DNA of 64,000 bases from Astrocystis sublimbata (GCA_022453515.1 JAJNNY010000061.1:62001-126000), one strand, 5' to 3'. Counted from the stretch's first letter, positions 1-10,833 are shown. Notes: a model not told the origin generated them from the sequence alone. Numbers and translations: made by a program.

Positions 1-436
1 AGCATAAGGATTTATGCGCGCAAAGTTATGCAGAGAAAACGAGGTACTTTCAAGAAGGCCGGTTTATCATGAAAACAGCCAGGTGGTTGCGAAATTCAAT
101 ACTTCAAGGTTCGAGTTGACTATTTAAGGTGCATTTAATAAAGAGTTATCTACTCTTATTGTATGTAACTACAGTAGTCTAGAACCTTGAAGTACCGAAT
201 CCTTCACAGAATTAATAGTGAACTATGGCGTCTTGAGAGAACCCAACTCCCGAGTCCAATCGCGGATCATTAAGAACCGCTCTCCCTCGAGCCTGCGCCA
301 ATGGCGCTTCTTCATATCGGCCATTCACAAGGCTGTAGATGAAGCCGCAGTATACTAGGTATCTAGCAAGGTAAGATCCCCCCCCCCCCTATCGACACTA
401 TGCCCAAGAGCTCCCTTGGCCTATTCATGTGCGCAA
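1..436. other. intergenic / decayed DNA at left edge
   Basis: No intact gene is visible. A 13-bp perfect inverted repeat (100-112 and 182-194) lies here. A C9-10 run occurs near 370-380, just after a donor-like GTAAG. This segment may hold the eroded 5' part of the kinase pseudogene that follows, but I could not read it convincingly. Confidence 0.4.
100..194. repeat. 13-bp perfect inverted repeat
   Basis: The arm at 100-112 (TACTTCAAGGTTC) is exactly reverse-complemented at 182-194, with 69 bases between. It lies in AT-rich sequence with no gene. It could be a relic of a small transposon or a chance hairpin. No target-site duplication is evident. Confidence 0.5.
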
Positions 437-841
437 CTTAGGAATCAGAACAATGATTCGTGCATCGTCAAGAGTATTCGTGGCCACTGGCGTTTACAGA
501 ACGAGGCCGAAATTCTTGAGCGACACCAGTCCAAGTCGTCGTTCATTCGCCCCCTTATCGACTAGATTCAGCAACCGGCCGATCCACCCTCTATCATTCT
601 GAGTTACTCAGACAGTGAGCTTCCACTCGCTGATAACGGATTCATCAGGCGAGTCCTGAAACTGGGCCCCCGGGACAGACTCACAGTGGAAGAGATTCTT
701 CAGGATGAAAGGTTTACTGAGGAAACAGACGACACTCGAGAATCGATCACGATAGAGCCGGAAAGAGAACCGGGGAAATCCACATTCAGACGTTCGGGCA
801 TCAATTCTCAGACTCCAAATTGGGCGAACTGGATCAACTGA
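437..841 (+). pseudogene. protein kinase pseudogene (internal deletion plus stop)
   Basis: One frame reads as fused pieces of a fungal protein kinase. The N-lobe part contains IVKSIRGHWRLQNEAEILER and then FIRPLID. A TAG at 563-565 follows, then IQQPADPPSIILSYSDSE. The reading then jumps straight into the C-terminal tail (PLADNGFIRRVLKL, PRDRLTVEEILQDERFTEE) and ends at TGA 839-841. The whole catalytic centre (HRD, DFG and APE motifs) that should lie between these parts is missing, so this is a deleted and disrupted copy. The family resemblance is recalled from a common class of ascomycete kinases; the deletion and the stop are seen directly. The 5' end is not defined. Confidence 0.7.
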
Positions 842-964
842 ACTGATCGAGAGCTTCCAATGCGGGGGGGGGGGCTCGTTGTTAACAAGGTATGTTTTAG
901 TCTCACCACAATCTACCCGGAAAACAGCACTGTCATATAGTATATTCCGACCACTGGTCCATCG

Positions 965-1582
965 TCATGTTCCCCTCACTGACGATCCCGTCGACACAGC
1001 CCGGCGGATGTGAGCCGTAGAAGCTGAGTGTTGGTCAACACTGTCTTCTTCCATGTTGCATAACACATATGCCAACTCCTCGAGCTTCTTCAGCAGAGCC
1101 GAGCATTCGTCATGCTTGTTTTGCAACGCGATAGTTCGAGCCTCAAGGGGTCTGCCCAGATGCCGAACCTCGCCTCGAAGCTCCTTTATAGCCGAGCCGT
1201 GGCGTTCCTGGGGTGTCTTCTGACACTTTTCCACCCTTTTTCGGAGTGCAGCATAATCGTCCTTCCAATGCACCATTGTTCTCGGTTTATGATCATTGGT
1301 TCCTTCGTCTGCCTTCGTTGTTGCTGTATCAGGTTGCTGCTGTTCCTTCAGTGTGGCGTTCTGGTTGGCAACACATTCGAGCTCTTTGCAGTGTTGGTGA
1401 CTCTCTTCGAGTTTCCCAGTAAGATCGGCATTCTTGGTCTTGAGATTCGTACATGCTTTTCTCAATTTTCCGTTCTCGACCTTGAGACTAGTGTTGTCAA
1501 TCGTCAATCTTTCGTTCTCCTGCTTTAGGGATTCGAGAACATCGGCCAAGTAGTTGTCGTCGCGCTCGCGGAGACCCTCCAT
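965..1582 (-). CDS. coiled-coil protein, unknown function
   Basis: An open frame of about 205 codons starts at the ATG at 1582 (the frame stays open further upstream but without an ATG). Residues 15-70 are rich in Glu, Lys, Leu and Asn with heptad-like spacing (LESLKQENERL, LKVENGKLRKA), which predicts a parallel coiled coil. A second helical, charged segment lies in the C-terminal half. There is no signal peptide, membrane segment or enzymatic motif. It sits beside a decayed kinase gene, so it may itself be a fragment or a lineage-specific gene. I do not recognise a family. Expression is unproven. Confidence 0.4.
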   Translation of the reverse strand: MEGLRERDDNYLADVLESLKQENERLTIDNTSLKVENGKLRKACTNLKTKNADLTGKLEESHQHCKELECVANQNATLKEQQQPDTATTKADEGTNDHKPRTMVHWKDDYAALRKRVEKCQKTPQERHGSAIKELRGEVRHLGRPLEARTIALQNKHDECSALLKKLEELAYVLCNMEEDSVDQHSASTAHIRRAVSTGSSVRGT

Positions 1583-1615
1583 CGTCGCATTGACTGTCCG
1601 TGGATATTCTCGCAA

Positions 1616-3034
1616 CGAAATATGACCCGCCGTACTATCTATATTCTCGACTGCTAATTATCACTGCCGTCAGTACTTGCTACACAGAGGAGTCTGAACG
1701 CTCATGATCCGAATGTTTGGGGATCTCAGGAGCAGAGAGATGCCTGTTGGAGTGATGCTTGAGCTTGTCTGGTGAAGTCTCGCCTGGCATGCCATTTCAG
1801 TCATGAGTTGACGTGCCACCAACCGCTTCTCGCGCCCAATGGGGTTCCTACATCTGCGCCCACTGTGTCACTGTGTGTGAGTAATCGCTGCTCGGTGCGT
1901 CATATCGTGATATGGGAATGAATATTTTTTAGGGCCCGTCACAATGACCAACTCACGGCCCGGGGATTAAAAGCAAAGGAGACGAAAACTGGCAAACGGG
2001 CGATACGTACAGGCCGTGTTTAGTATGGCCGATGCACTAGAAGCGAATTCATTATCGTATGAGGTGACTTGCAGAACTTTCCCCGGATTCCAGTACCGGT
2101 TGCTTGCGTCATGATCTGGCATCGTGATCTTAGAACCCTCCCGTGATGAGAATATGAGGAGAAACGACTGGGGAATAGCGAGATACAGCACGGTATTGGT
2201 TGGAAAGAGTCAACATTGGAAGTTAGGGCACCATCGCAAGCACCTAATATAGTAAGTGTTGTTCCCGAGATGTCTACGTAAGAATGAATGATCAAGAGGC
2301 CCTTTGATTCCAGAAAGTGTTTTAGAAAGTGTCCACGTAAATGTTGAGTTTGTCCAGAAAGCTGCAGACGGATCCAGCGCCTGGATGGCACCGAATATGA
2401 TTTTGAACTCCTGGCACTCGTCGGGAATTGATGCATTGCAGATCAAGATGGCCTTGAGCTGCATTGTCTCGGATGCCTGAGACCACATAAGCACCAAGCA
2501 GCAGAATGCCGAAACCTGGGCCAGAAAAGGATCAAGAGGAGGCGAACGGAAGCAGACCATGAGAGGTTGTAGTCATCTAGGCACATATGCGAAGTGCGTT
2601 GAAGTTTTGCCAATTCAGTTGTTTGGCAGTCCTTGAGGTAGCATGAGGATTGTGAGTAGATACTTGCTTATGTAAGAGTACGAGAGTCGTCTTCGGATTT
2701 TGATAGCATCTTACCATGCATGAAATGTGGTTTTCTCAATACTAGGTGGCGAGAGTTCAGCACCAAAGTTTATGTCTGATAAAAGTTGCTATATTCTTCA
2801 ATTTGTCCATATATCGTACCGCCAACCTTACAGAGACATACAAGAACGTGGATGCGTATATGATGACATACCCTGCGCCGTCCGATGCAGTTGCAAAAAC
2901 TTGCAAAACCAGAACGAAAAAAGTTTCTGGTCCACAATAGCCATCCATGCTTAGAAGCCAAATTGTCCGCCAAATGCCATGACTGATCGTACAACGTTGT
3001 CGTAAATGAAAATATTCTTGCCGACCGCGACATC
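1616..3034. other. gene-poor interval
   Basis: No convincing gene. Overlapping minus-strand open frames between about 1967 and 2560 shift frame repeatedly. One stretch could be a multi-exon or broken gene, but I found no recognisable domain or clean splice pair. Confidence 0.4.
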
Positions 3035-4225
3035 CTAGTCCTCCATGAGACCGAGCATGTCAAGCTCAGTCTTCACCAGTCTCTCAAACTCATCGCGATC
3101 AATGCCCGATGCCCTAGATAACATAAACAAGCTCTTTATGCTCCTGGAGACATGCTGCTTTACGCCGAAGTCGTTCTGCTCCTGACGCGCGGCGGCAGCC
3201 TCAAGCCTTTCCACCGACGCATTCGAGCCTGCGCTAGACCTTGACGCGGGTCTCGGCAAGGGATGAAGCAGGTGATCGCCGTTGCCCGAGGGCGGAGAGC
3301 TGGAGATTGGGGGGTCTGCTAAAGTCCACGAGCCGTTGATCCCGTTCTGTGCTTGTTCTCCTTCGCTGGTTTCGCCTTGCGTAGTATTGGTTGCTTTCGA
3401 CATAGGAGCCAAGCCAAGTGGCGGCGAGACATCTACGTTGACCTCCTCGTCGGGGTCATGGTTGTCCATTGCAGGTTGGACATCGTCGTATTGTGCATAG
3501 TAGTCAGCGTCGTTTGAAGCATTTGCGTTCCATGAATGCGTCATTTGTGGAGCTGGCGACCTCTTGGTAGCGGGTGTCTTGGTGCCTGGTGTCGCATCAT
3601 ATCTCGCCCAGTAGTCGTCATCGTCATCTTCGTCCTCTAAGCCCGTGCCCTGGACATTTTGCGGTTTCAATAACTCATTGGTTACTGAAATGGGGGCGAC
3701 TTTGGGTCGTTTTGACTCCCTGAACTGCGCCTCCGCTTCAGATATTGTCGAGACACCGCCAAACGATGAGAACGGCGACGATGTGTCTGGTACCGTGACC
3801 TCTCCGACCAACCAGCCCTCTACCCCTTCGTCAACTGTGCAATAAACAAGACGGAAGCCCAGTTCGAGTTCCTTGAGTACGATGAAAGCCTGCAGGGTCT
3901 CCTCGTCTATGCGTCGAAACCGTGTTTCTACGTCATAGTCCCAGTCGATCTCGATCTCGCCCGACACGGGGTGCGGCTCTAAGCGCTCCCCTTGGGCGAT
4001 TTCGGTCAACTTCGGAACCTTGGAGGTGTCATAACACAGCAGGCGAATCCATGGGTCGTTGGTAGAACTGAAAGACAGGAGCTGGACTCGCTGTCGTAGG
4101 ATTGGCGTGAGCAGAGGTAGGACGGACTCTGACGGCTGTAGGGAGACGGCAGCGGCCCGCAGTGATGGGATTAACGGACCGAGGGTCTCTTGAATATTTG
4201 GCGATTTCGGTGTGGGAGCCGCCAT
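3035..4225 (-). CDS. conserved-looking fungal protein of unknown function
   Basis: This is a single-exon frame of 396 aa starting with ATG in a good context. Residues 1-150 look folded: hydrophobic helices (LGPLIPSLRAAAVSLQ), then a mixed segment including WIRLLCYDTSKVPKL and FIVLKELELGFRLVYC. Residues 180-330 are low-complexity and acidic, with two similar motifs, DDDDDYWARYDAT and NDADYYAQYDDV. The last 45 residues form a predicted helical domain (HVSRSIKSLFMLSRASGID). There is no signal peptide or membrane helix. The order-disorder-order pattern suggests a scaffold or nuclear protein, but I cannot assign a function. Codon use resembles that of neighbouring genes. Confidence 0.75.
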   Translation of the reverse strand: MAAPTPKSPNIQETLGPLIPSLRAAAVSLQPSESVLPLLTPILRQRVQLLSFSSTNDPWIRLLCYDTSKVPKLTEIAQGERLEPHPVSGEIEIDWDYDVETRFRRIDEETLQAFIVLKELELGFRLVYCTVDEGVEGWLVGEVTVPDTSSPFSSFGGVSTISEAEAQFRESKRPKVAPISVTNELLKPQNVQGTGLEDEDDDDDYWARYDATPGTKTPATKRSPAPQMTHSWNANASNDADYYAQYDDVQPAMDNHDPDEEVNVDVSPPLGLAPMSKATNTTQGETSEGEQAQNGINGSWTLADPPISSSPPSGNGDHLLHPLPRPASRSSAGSNASVERLEAAAARQEQNDFGVKQHVSRSIKSLFMLSRASGIDRDEFERLVKTELDMLGLMED

Positions 4226-6441
4226 ACTGCTGAGCCTTGTAGATACAAGTTGGGGGCTCTTGTGAGAAGAAAAGAAGAAAAAATAATGAAGACAGCCCGG
4301 AGGTGTCGATAGATAATGTTATTGAAATGTTATTGAATAAGTTTACTTAATCCATCACATGCAATACATGCAATGACAGAATGAGATGGAAACACACTAG
4401 CTCGCGGCAGAAGCGATCTAGCGTCGACGCAGCTCCACCGGCACCTGCGTGTTTTGTTTCGGGGATCCCAACTTCCCAAAGTGAGGCGCAATCAGCTCCC
4501 AATAGCCCGTCGATGAGGCTTGCAGAGCAGAGACAAACAAACACAGCTAAATAAAACCACGCGTTTGAGGTGTTACAGTCTCAGCTGGACGAGATGCAGT
4601 TTTGTTGATATGTGTGTCTTGTATTAATCGGCTAGACACGATGCACCGGGCTGCTGGGGTTCGACGGATTTAATAAGGAAACAAAAAAGCCGTTCGGGTC
4701 CCGTGAGCTTCAGCCTGCCACGATGATCGAACGATGCTCGTATCGTTGCTGCAGGGTGATATCAACGACAGGCGGAGGACGGTGGTGTGTCGGTCAGCAG
4801 TCTGCACGCAACCGTTCTCTCGATGATGCAGGTACGACGGAGGTTCTCGGGAGGCGAGAGATTTTATAAAAGCGAGGCGAGGCGAGGCCACAGAGGTTCC
4901 TCAGCCGGGTTTCCTGCCTTACTTATACTTATACTGTATGCTTCTTCTTACCCTGCCTCATTACATATATAAGTACACTTTTGTTCTTTCGGGCGGGCGG
5001 AAGATTCGCAATGGAACAAGGAGGGGCACGCTAATAAAAATAATATACACGAGCGCAGGTGCACGATGCACGATGCACGATGCACTGGGGGTACGTAGGT
5101 GAGTGAGGCAGGCAATAAATACACTGGGCAGAGTTTGATCCAATCCAATGGATGCGATGCCTATGCGCCAATGCCACCTGCAGACCGTCAAATCATCGAT
5201 GGTTGTTTGTTGGTTTGTCGGTCGGGTCGGGAGGTGTGCCCTCACTTACACGCATCACGCATCACGTCTACATACCTACTATGTACGTCGGTCGACTCTC
5301 GAGTGACGCGATAACGCCCCTAAACTACCAATCTACCGGCAGTGCTACCCATAGTAGTAGTCTCCAGATGCAATGCACTACTGCATCTTTTAGAAAGATT
5401 CGATCTCGCCTTCTTGCCTGATCTGACACCCGTCAACCAGTCTTCTCTTTCACTATCGAGACTATCGAGACTACCTGTCCTCGCCTGTCTACCGTCGTGA
5501 GATCCGCCTAGCCTAGCCTGGCCCTAGGCTAGTCCCGGTCAATATCCCGGCCAAACTCGAAGACGATGGGAAAATAGTTCGGGTCGGGGGCAGAATTTGG
5601 GGGGCTCGAGGGGATGTTGCTGGCGACCAAGCCGAGACGAAAGGGTTGGGGAAAAGCGCTCGAAAGGGGGGGGATGCGATGCTGTACCCCAGGGCCTGCC
5701 CAGTAATGCCCAGGCCTGCCAGGGGGTTCGCCAGGGGTGCCAATGCGGGGAAACACCCACTTTACATGTCCCTAGTCGCTGCCGTCCTTGGCCTGCAGTA
5801 CTTTCTACCATGATGTTGTCTAATTGGCGGTGCATAACTGGCCCGAGCTGAAGTCGTATCGACTTTGACAGCCGGTCAGTCCCCAGTCCTCAGTTCCCAA
5901 ATTGGTGGGCATGATAGATATAGAGACACTAGGCAGCTGCTAGCCACCTATCCCTTTAAATTACGATTCGGCACCATCCGGCATGAATTAATCCGATTTC
6001 CCTACATTAACCCTACTAACAGATCTACACTGAAATTTGGTGGAAACTGTTAGTTAAGTGACCTTGCTTATCTGCAAACTGCTACCTTTTCTAATATACT
6101 TTAGATGCAATCCTTTTATTAGGTGCATAGACCTTGTCTAGTGCCTCTGGGCGAAATGGTGTTGAGTCGTAATTTAAAGGGATTGTGATAGATACTATAT
6201 GGATCACCATCGCTTTTGAGACGACTGGTAAATGGAAACTAGGAGTTGATTAGCATTGCGTATGTCCACGACTTAAAAAAAGATATCGCAGGACATTTTA
6301 CGCGTGCAGGTTTCCACAGCGTCACAATCAAGTGAGACACGTTCTGGACACAATGGTTTATACTACTAGAGGGTTACAGTTAAGGAATCAGCGACCGTCC
6401 ATGTACCTAGCAAGAAAGACTATCTTCAAAGTGCACTGAAC
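4226..6441. other. long intergenic region without a gene
   Basis: About 2.2 kb between two minus-strand genes. It contains a short tandem repeat at 5061-5085 and many stops in all frames. The plus-strand ORFs are short and show no family features. A GC-rich patch at 5590-5760 gives overlapping ORFs on both strands, typical of composition rather than coding. Confidence 0.5.
5061..5085. repeat. 7-bp tandem repeat (GCACGAT x3.6)
   Basis: GCACGAT is repeated three times perfectly and followed by GCAC, within the gene-free interval. It is a simple microsatellite and no function is implied. Confidence 0.9.
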
Positions 6442-7594
6442 TCAGTATTCTGCCAGCTTCATTGCAGGCTCCGGGTAACGGGTTCCTGCCACTGGGAATG
6501 ACGAGAGCACACGGTCAATCGCCTCGAAGTCAGTGTCACTGAGATCGACTTCTGTTGTGTTCTCACCTACTCTAGATGCGGAGCGGGCTCCAAATACCGG
6601 GATCAATGGTGGCACACCTGGCTTTGTGCTTTGCAGCTTGACCCAGTTCAAAGCAGGCTGAGCGGCGGTACACTTCTTCGACGTGGCAAGCTTGTTGATC
6701 TCATTGACAAGCTCTAGGTTCTTTTGAAAGTTTTCGGGCTGGAAGCGCGGGAAAAATCGATGATAGTCGTTAGGCGCCATGTCCGCAGGGCTTCTCAACT
6801 TGCCAGTTAGCATGCCAGCGCCGAGAGGTGAATGGGCTACTATGGCAATGTTGAGCTCATCGCACGTCTTTGCTACGCCGTTGTCGAAGATCTCTCGTGC
6901 CCAAAGGCTGACCTCCGCCTCGACCATGTCGATTTTGGTGACTGAAGCAGCACGACGGATAGACTCGGGGCCAACCTCGCTCATTTGGATACCCCCTATA
7001 GCACCTTCTGACACCAACTCGGCAAGTGTCTTGATCGTATCCACGAGTGGTACTTCCGAATCGATGCGGGCCATCCCGAAAATGTCGATTGTTTTCTTGC
7101 CGCCCAGGATTTCATTTGCGTTAGCCACATATTTGCGAATTGCCTCAGGTGAGCAATCGACGGAGAATGTCTGTTCAAAGGAATATTAGTGATTTATGGC
7201 CCTTCAATAATGGCTCATACTGGGCTAGAAGCATCATTGCTCTCTTAGTTACTTACTCTCATGTCAACAACCCCGCTCTTTATACAGATAACGACTTTAT
7301 CCGCGTCTTCTGGAAACGCGGTGAAGTATCTACCGAGTAGATGCAAGGAGTTATTCCCAGGAGTGCCGTAGAAGTCAGCCCCATTCCAGCAATTCACCCC
7401 AGCCGCAAGTGCCGTTCTCAGCAGCGCGAATGCATCTTCGTCGGATATGTTGGCGCCAGGCAACGTAAGGCCTATTTTGCACAGGATTTCTTAGCATAGC
7501 GAGCTCATGGAAACAGTGTCTAGTTTGGATTGTGGTACGTACGCATGAGCCCTAGGCCGTTGTTACTAACTTCTTTCCCTGCGAGAGACACCAT
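6442..7594 (-). CDS. aldo/keto reductase, pyridoxal reductase-like
   Basis: Exons on the minus strand are 7543-7594, 7257-7471 and 6442-7170, with GTACGT and GTAAGT donors. They join in frame to 331 aa, the usual size for NADPH-dependent pyridoxal reductases (vitamin B6 salvage, AKR8-type). The N-terminus has GLGLMR, then the catalytic Asp-Tyr segment NGADFYG and the Lys segment CIKSG. IVAHSPLGAGMLTG and VFGARSASRVGENT form the C-terminal half of the TIM barrel and the cofactor phosphate site. The position that holds His in many AKRs reads MARID, as in pyridoxal reductases I recall. The neighbour upstream is divergent, with about 270 bp between starts. A general AKR with another carbonyl substrate is possible. 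Confidence 0.82.
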
Positions 7595-7863
7595 GGCTGA
7601 TTAGTCTACTCCTGATTTCAAGATGAGACTATTAACGAAGAAGAGTATCGATTGACATGATGAGAAAAGAGAAGACTCCCATACAGTAGATAAGATTGAC
7701 CGGGCTGGTTTTGGAGCGTGGCATAATGCCTTCGCTCACCGTTGGACAATGACCACAGGCCAACTGAACATCATTTTTCCAGCCACGCACGGCTTTTCCT
7801 GCTAGGCAGACAAAGAAGAAGGGCTGGCAAAACTGCAGACGAACCCCGCCCGTTCTAGCCATC
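7595..7863. promoter_or_regulatory. shared divergent promoter region
   Basis: Only 269 bp separate the start codons of the aldo/keto reductase (-) and the beta-propeller protein (+), so both promoters must lie here. No specific binding site was identified. Confidence 0.5.
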
Positions 7864-8868
7864 ATGTTTCTTTGCCGTTTTCTCCCAATCCTCCGGCTTA
7901 TCCTCTGTCCATTCAAGATGACGCACGCAGCAGATGTCAGCAAGAACGGGCATCCCTACGAGGCTGACATTGTATTCCAGTTCCCAAATCGCACCTTCAT
8001 CGAGAATCTGCACGTCCTCCCCAATGGGGCAATTCTTTTCAGCACGCTGGTGTCCGGCGACCTCTATTTCCTAGACCCACAGTCGCACAACCCACGCCCC
8101 TTGCCCATCGCCAACCTAGATGGCAGCACTGGCCTTACGGGCATAGTGCCACTTGGCCGGGACCGCTTTGCTGTCACGGGAGGGATTCATTCGTCCTTCA
8201 GTTTTGTTCGGGGCTCTATGCGGTTGTATGTGGTGTCACTGTCGACCAAAGACCCGATCACAGCCAAAGTCATCGACACCATCCCTGTCCCAGACACGAG
8301 CATGCTAAACGGTATGGTTGTCTTACCCCGTCAACCCAACACTGTATTAAGCGCAGACTCGATCGATGGCCGCATTCTACGCATCAACACAGAAACCAAA
8401 GAAGTCACTGTTGCGTTTGCAGATGCCGCCATCGCCCCTGGTGGAAACGCGGGTGTTCCTTTCGGGGCGAACGGGCTAAAGCTGAGAGAAGACTACCTAT
8501 ACTTCACAAACTCGGCCCTGGGCACGTATTGCCGATACAGAATTGATGGTGCCGGTGACAAGATAGGCGACATTGAAGTCCTCGCCTCTCTCGGTTCAGT
8601 TGCTAATGTATCAAATGCATATGATGACTTTGATTTTGATGACCGCGGAAATGTATACATTGCTGTGCATTCGGCATCAGTCAATAAAGTGACACCGAAT
8701 GGTGAGCAGTCGTTGTTTGCTGGAGGCAGCAACGACACCACATTCCAGCAGCCCACATCGGTTGCTACAGCAGTAGATGGAAGATCAATATTTGTTACAA
8801 CTGGCGGCGCTGTCATTGGCAATAAAACCTATGGGGGACAAATCATCAATGTCAAGCTAGAGAACTAA
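7864..8868 (+). CDS. secreted SMP-30/gluconolactonase-like six-bladed beta-propeller
   Basis: A single exon encodes 334 aa. The first ~22 residues (hydrophobic, MFLCRFLPILRLILCPF) resemble a signal peptide. An internal Met at residue 19 is an alternative start that would make a cytosolic form. Repeated strand motifs follow: ENLHVLPNGAILFST, LYFLDPQ, TGIVPLGRDRFAVTGG, NGMVVLPRQPNTVLSADS, GRILRINTETKEV, ANGLKLREDYLYFTNS, DDFDFDDRGNVYIAV and PTSVATAVDGRSIFVTTGG. Together they indicate six blades. Fungal relatives range from lactonase-like proteins to propellers in secondary metabolism, including hetero-Diels-Alderases. No tailoring or backbone biosynthetic genes are next door apart from the divergent reductase, so the substrate is unknown. 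Confidence 0.75.
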   Translation: MFLCRFLPILRLILCPFKMTHAADVSKNGHPYEADIVFQFPNRTFIENLHVLPNGAILFSTLVSGDLYFLDPQSHNPRPLPIANLDGSTGLTGIVPLGRDRFAVTGGIHSSFSFVRGSMRLYVVSLSTKDPITAKVIDTIPVPDTSMLNGMVVLPRQPNTVLSADSIDGRILRINTETKEVTVAFADAAIAPGGNAGVPFGANGLKLREDYLYFTNSALGTYCRYRIDGAGDKIGDIEVLASLGSVANVSNAYDDFDFDDRGNVYIAVHSASVNKVTPNGEQSLFAGGSNDTTFQQPTSVATAVDGRSIFVTTGGAVIGNKTYGGQIINVKLEN

Positions 8869-8906
8869 GTGTTGATCATGATGTAGTGTTTGTAGGTCTT
8901 CATTGT

Positions 8907-8934
8907 TAGGTACCTAGGTAGGTAGGTAGGTACA
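8907..8934. repeat. TAGG/TACC dispersed motif
   Basis: Here (TAGG) units abut TACC units in a run of about 28 bp. Related motifs recur in intergenic DNA at 34204-34227, 45851-45868, 45936-45958, 56576-56610, 62523-62536 and 62948-62966. All copies I noticed lie outside coding sequence. Confidence 0.7.
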
Positions 8935-9364
8935 TATGAGTTTCTTTGTCAAGTTAAATCAAGCGTAATGTTGAAGTTTGTTTGACCATATCCATCCAAC
9001 TAACGCAGGCATTGGATGCTCCCGTCTAATCATAGACTATATATAAATCTCCTATCATGGATCTCGGCTCCCGTCCGTTGTGCCTCAAATTAGAAAGCTG
9101 AATGACATACGAAGCATCCATGGGGCGTGCTACTGCTACCGTAAATCAATCAGATGAAGGGGAGGGGCAACTGAAGTTAACTTTACCTGCAGGCTGGGTA
9201 AGCCAAGCCTTGAAACGCTTGGTTGGATTTTGGAAGGGTAGTATTTTGCAAAAAGTTACAAGGGTGTCAAACGCAGATGCGGTCAAGGCTTGCCATACAT
9301 CTAAGTACATACATCCACTTTTATCTGCTTTATAGTGGGTGTATCAATAATGAAGCTATTCGCA

Positions 9365-9382
9365 AGTGGATGTACATCCACT
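9365..9382. promoter_or_regulatory. 18-bp perfect palindrome
   Basis: AGTGGATGTACATCCACT is its own reverse complement. Related half sites (ACATCCACT, AGTGGGTGTA) occur at about 9310, 9333 and 9396. The cluster lies about 390 bp upstream of the TPC1 start. It may bind a dimeric regulator or be a relic of a repeat. Confidence 0.45.
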
Positions 9383-9770
9383 GGGGCTTTTTTGAAGTGG
9401 GTGTACATGGTCGTGCTCTCGGCACCTACAACGTAACTTGGAAACACGCATAGAATCGGTACAGTACCTACCTAGTACTAGGTGGACAGTCTCGTGCCAA
9501 TCATGGGAGCTTATGTCACCGTGCACTATCGGTCTTCATAGCGCCTGTTATCGGCCTTGGCATCCAGGTCGTCATCAAATGCCAACTTTCACCGACGGCG
9601 ACAGTCGCGACACGAGCAGCGCCGACGAGCAGCGCATTAATAATCCCCGCGCACTTTCCACATCGTAGCCAGTCGAGCCAGTCTGCCGTAGATCATCGCC
9701 ACAGACTGACAATCCGAACTCGAGCCTTTCAGATCCTTAGCCCGGATCCCCAAAGGGCCGTTACGGATGT

Positions 9771-10833
9771 ATGTCGCACTCCGGCCAACGCCTTCAGGAT
9801 GAGGTAAGCGCTGCTTCACACACACACACACAATGCAACATGGACAGGAGACCCAGACCCAGCTAACATGACGTTCGTTGCCTTGCAGGGCTCCCGACTG
9901 CAGGTCGTGCTGGCCGGGGCCACGGCCGGTCTGATCTCTCGCTTCGTCATCGCACCCCTCGACGTCGTCAAGATCCGGCTGCAGCTGCAATCCCACTCCC
10001 TCTCGGACCCTCTCTCCCACGCGCACATCCGCGGCTCGCCCGTGTACAAGGGCACCCTCCGGACCCTGCAGCACATCGTCAAGCATGAGGGCATCACGGG
10101 GCTCTGGAAGGGCAACGTGCCCGCCGAGCTGATGTACGTGTCGTACTCGGCCATCCAGTTCACCACCTACCGCTCCACCACCATGCTGCTGCACCGCCTG
10201 GCCGGCGGCGACGGCCACCTCCCGCACGCCGTCGAGTCCTTCATCAGCGGCGCCACCGCCGGCGCCACCGCCACAGCGACTACGTATCCCCTGGACCTGC
10301 TGCGCACGCGCTTCGCCGCCCAGGGCAACGACAAGGTCTACGTGTCGCTGCGCCGCGCCGTGCGCGACATCTACCGCGACGAGGGGCCGTCGGGTTTCTT
10401 CCGGGGCCTGGCGCCGGGCCTCGCGCAGATCGTGCCGCTCATGGGCATCTTCTTCGCCATATACGAGAGCGCGCGGCAGCCGCTCGGCCGGCTGGAGCTG
10501 CCGTGGGGCTCGGGGGATGCGACGGCCGGTGTTCTCGCGAGCGTCGTTGCGAAGACGGGCGTGTTCCCGCTCGATCTCGTCCGCAAGCGAATCCAGGTCC
10601 AGGGTCCCACGCGGAGCCGCTACGTGCACAGGAATATCCCGGAGTACAGGGGTACCGTGGCCTCCATCCGGCAAATTCTGAAGCAGGAGAGGATCAGAGG
10701 GCTATACAGGGGGCTGGCGGTCAGTCTGATGAAGGCGGCGCCGGCGAGCGCGGTCACGATGTGGACTTACGAAAGAGCCCTGAACTTCCTGATAGGCCAT
10801 GGGGTGTTCAGCTCGGCTGAAGCCACGGTTTAG
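9771..10833 (+). CDS. TPC1: mitochondrial thiamine pyrophosphate carrier
   Basis: Exon 1 is 9771-9803 ([11 protein letters not shown]) and exon 2 is 9889-10833, joined over an 85-nt intron that carries a CA repeat; the product is 325 aa. This is a mitochondrial carrier family member with three tandem repeats. The signature PxDxx(K/R) segments are [10 protein letters not shown] (residues ~37), [10 protein letters not shown] (~145) and [10 protein letters not shown] (~250), each on an odd-numbered membrane helix. The short N-terminus ending [10 protein letters not shown] is typical of fungal Tpc1. It imports thiamine pyrophosphate across the inner membrane for pyruvate and 2-oxoglutarate dehydrogenases. 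Assignment to TPC1 rather than another carrier rests on overall resemblance. It converges with the MICOS gene. Confidence 0.88.

Larger units (their letters stand above)
8869..9770. other. intergenic region with repeats and a palindrome
   Basis: No gene. It holds a TAGG-type repeat at 8907-8934, a TATATATA at about 9041 and a cluster of AGTGGRTGTA elements that includes a perfect 18-bp palindrome at 9365-9382. It forms the 5' region of TPC1. Confidence 0.6.

Noticed and set aside
2020..2560. Overlapping minus-strand frames as a possible small gene
   Set aside because: I could not join them with convincing introns or recognise a family; left as gene-poor sequence.
9637..10674. 345-codon minus-strand open frame opposite TPC1
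   Set aside because: It lies antisense to a clear carrier gene in GC-rich sequence; its translation is Arg/Gly/Glu-rich with no family features, as expected of a mirror frame.
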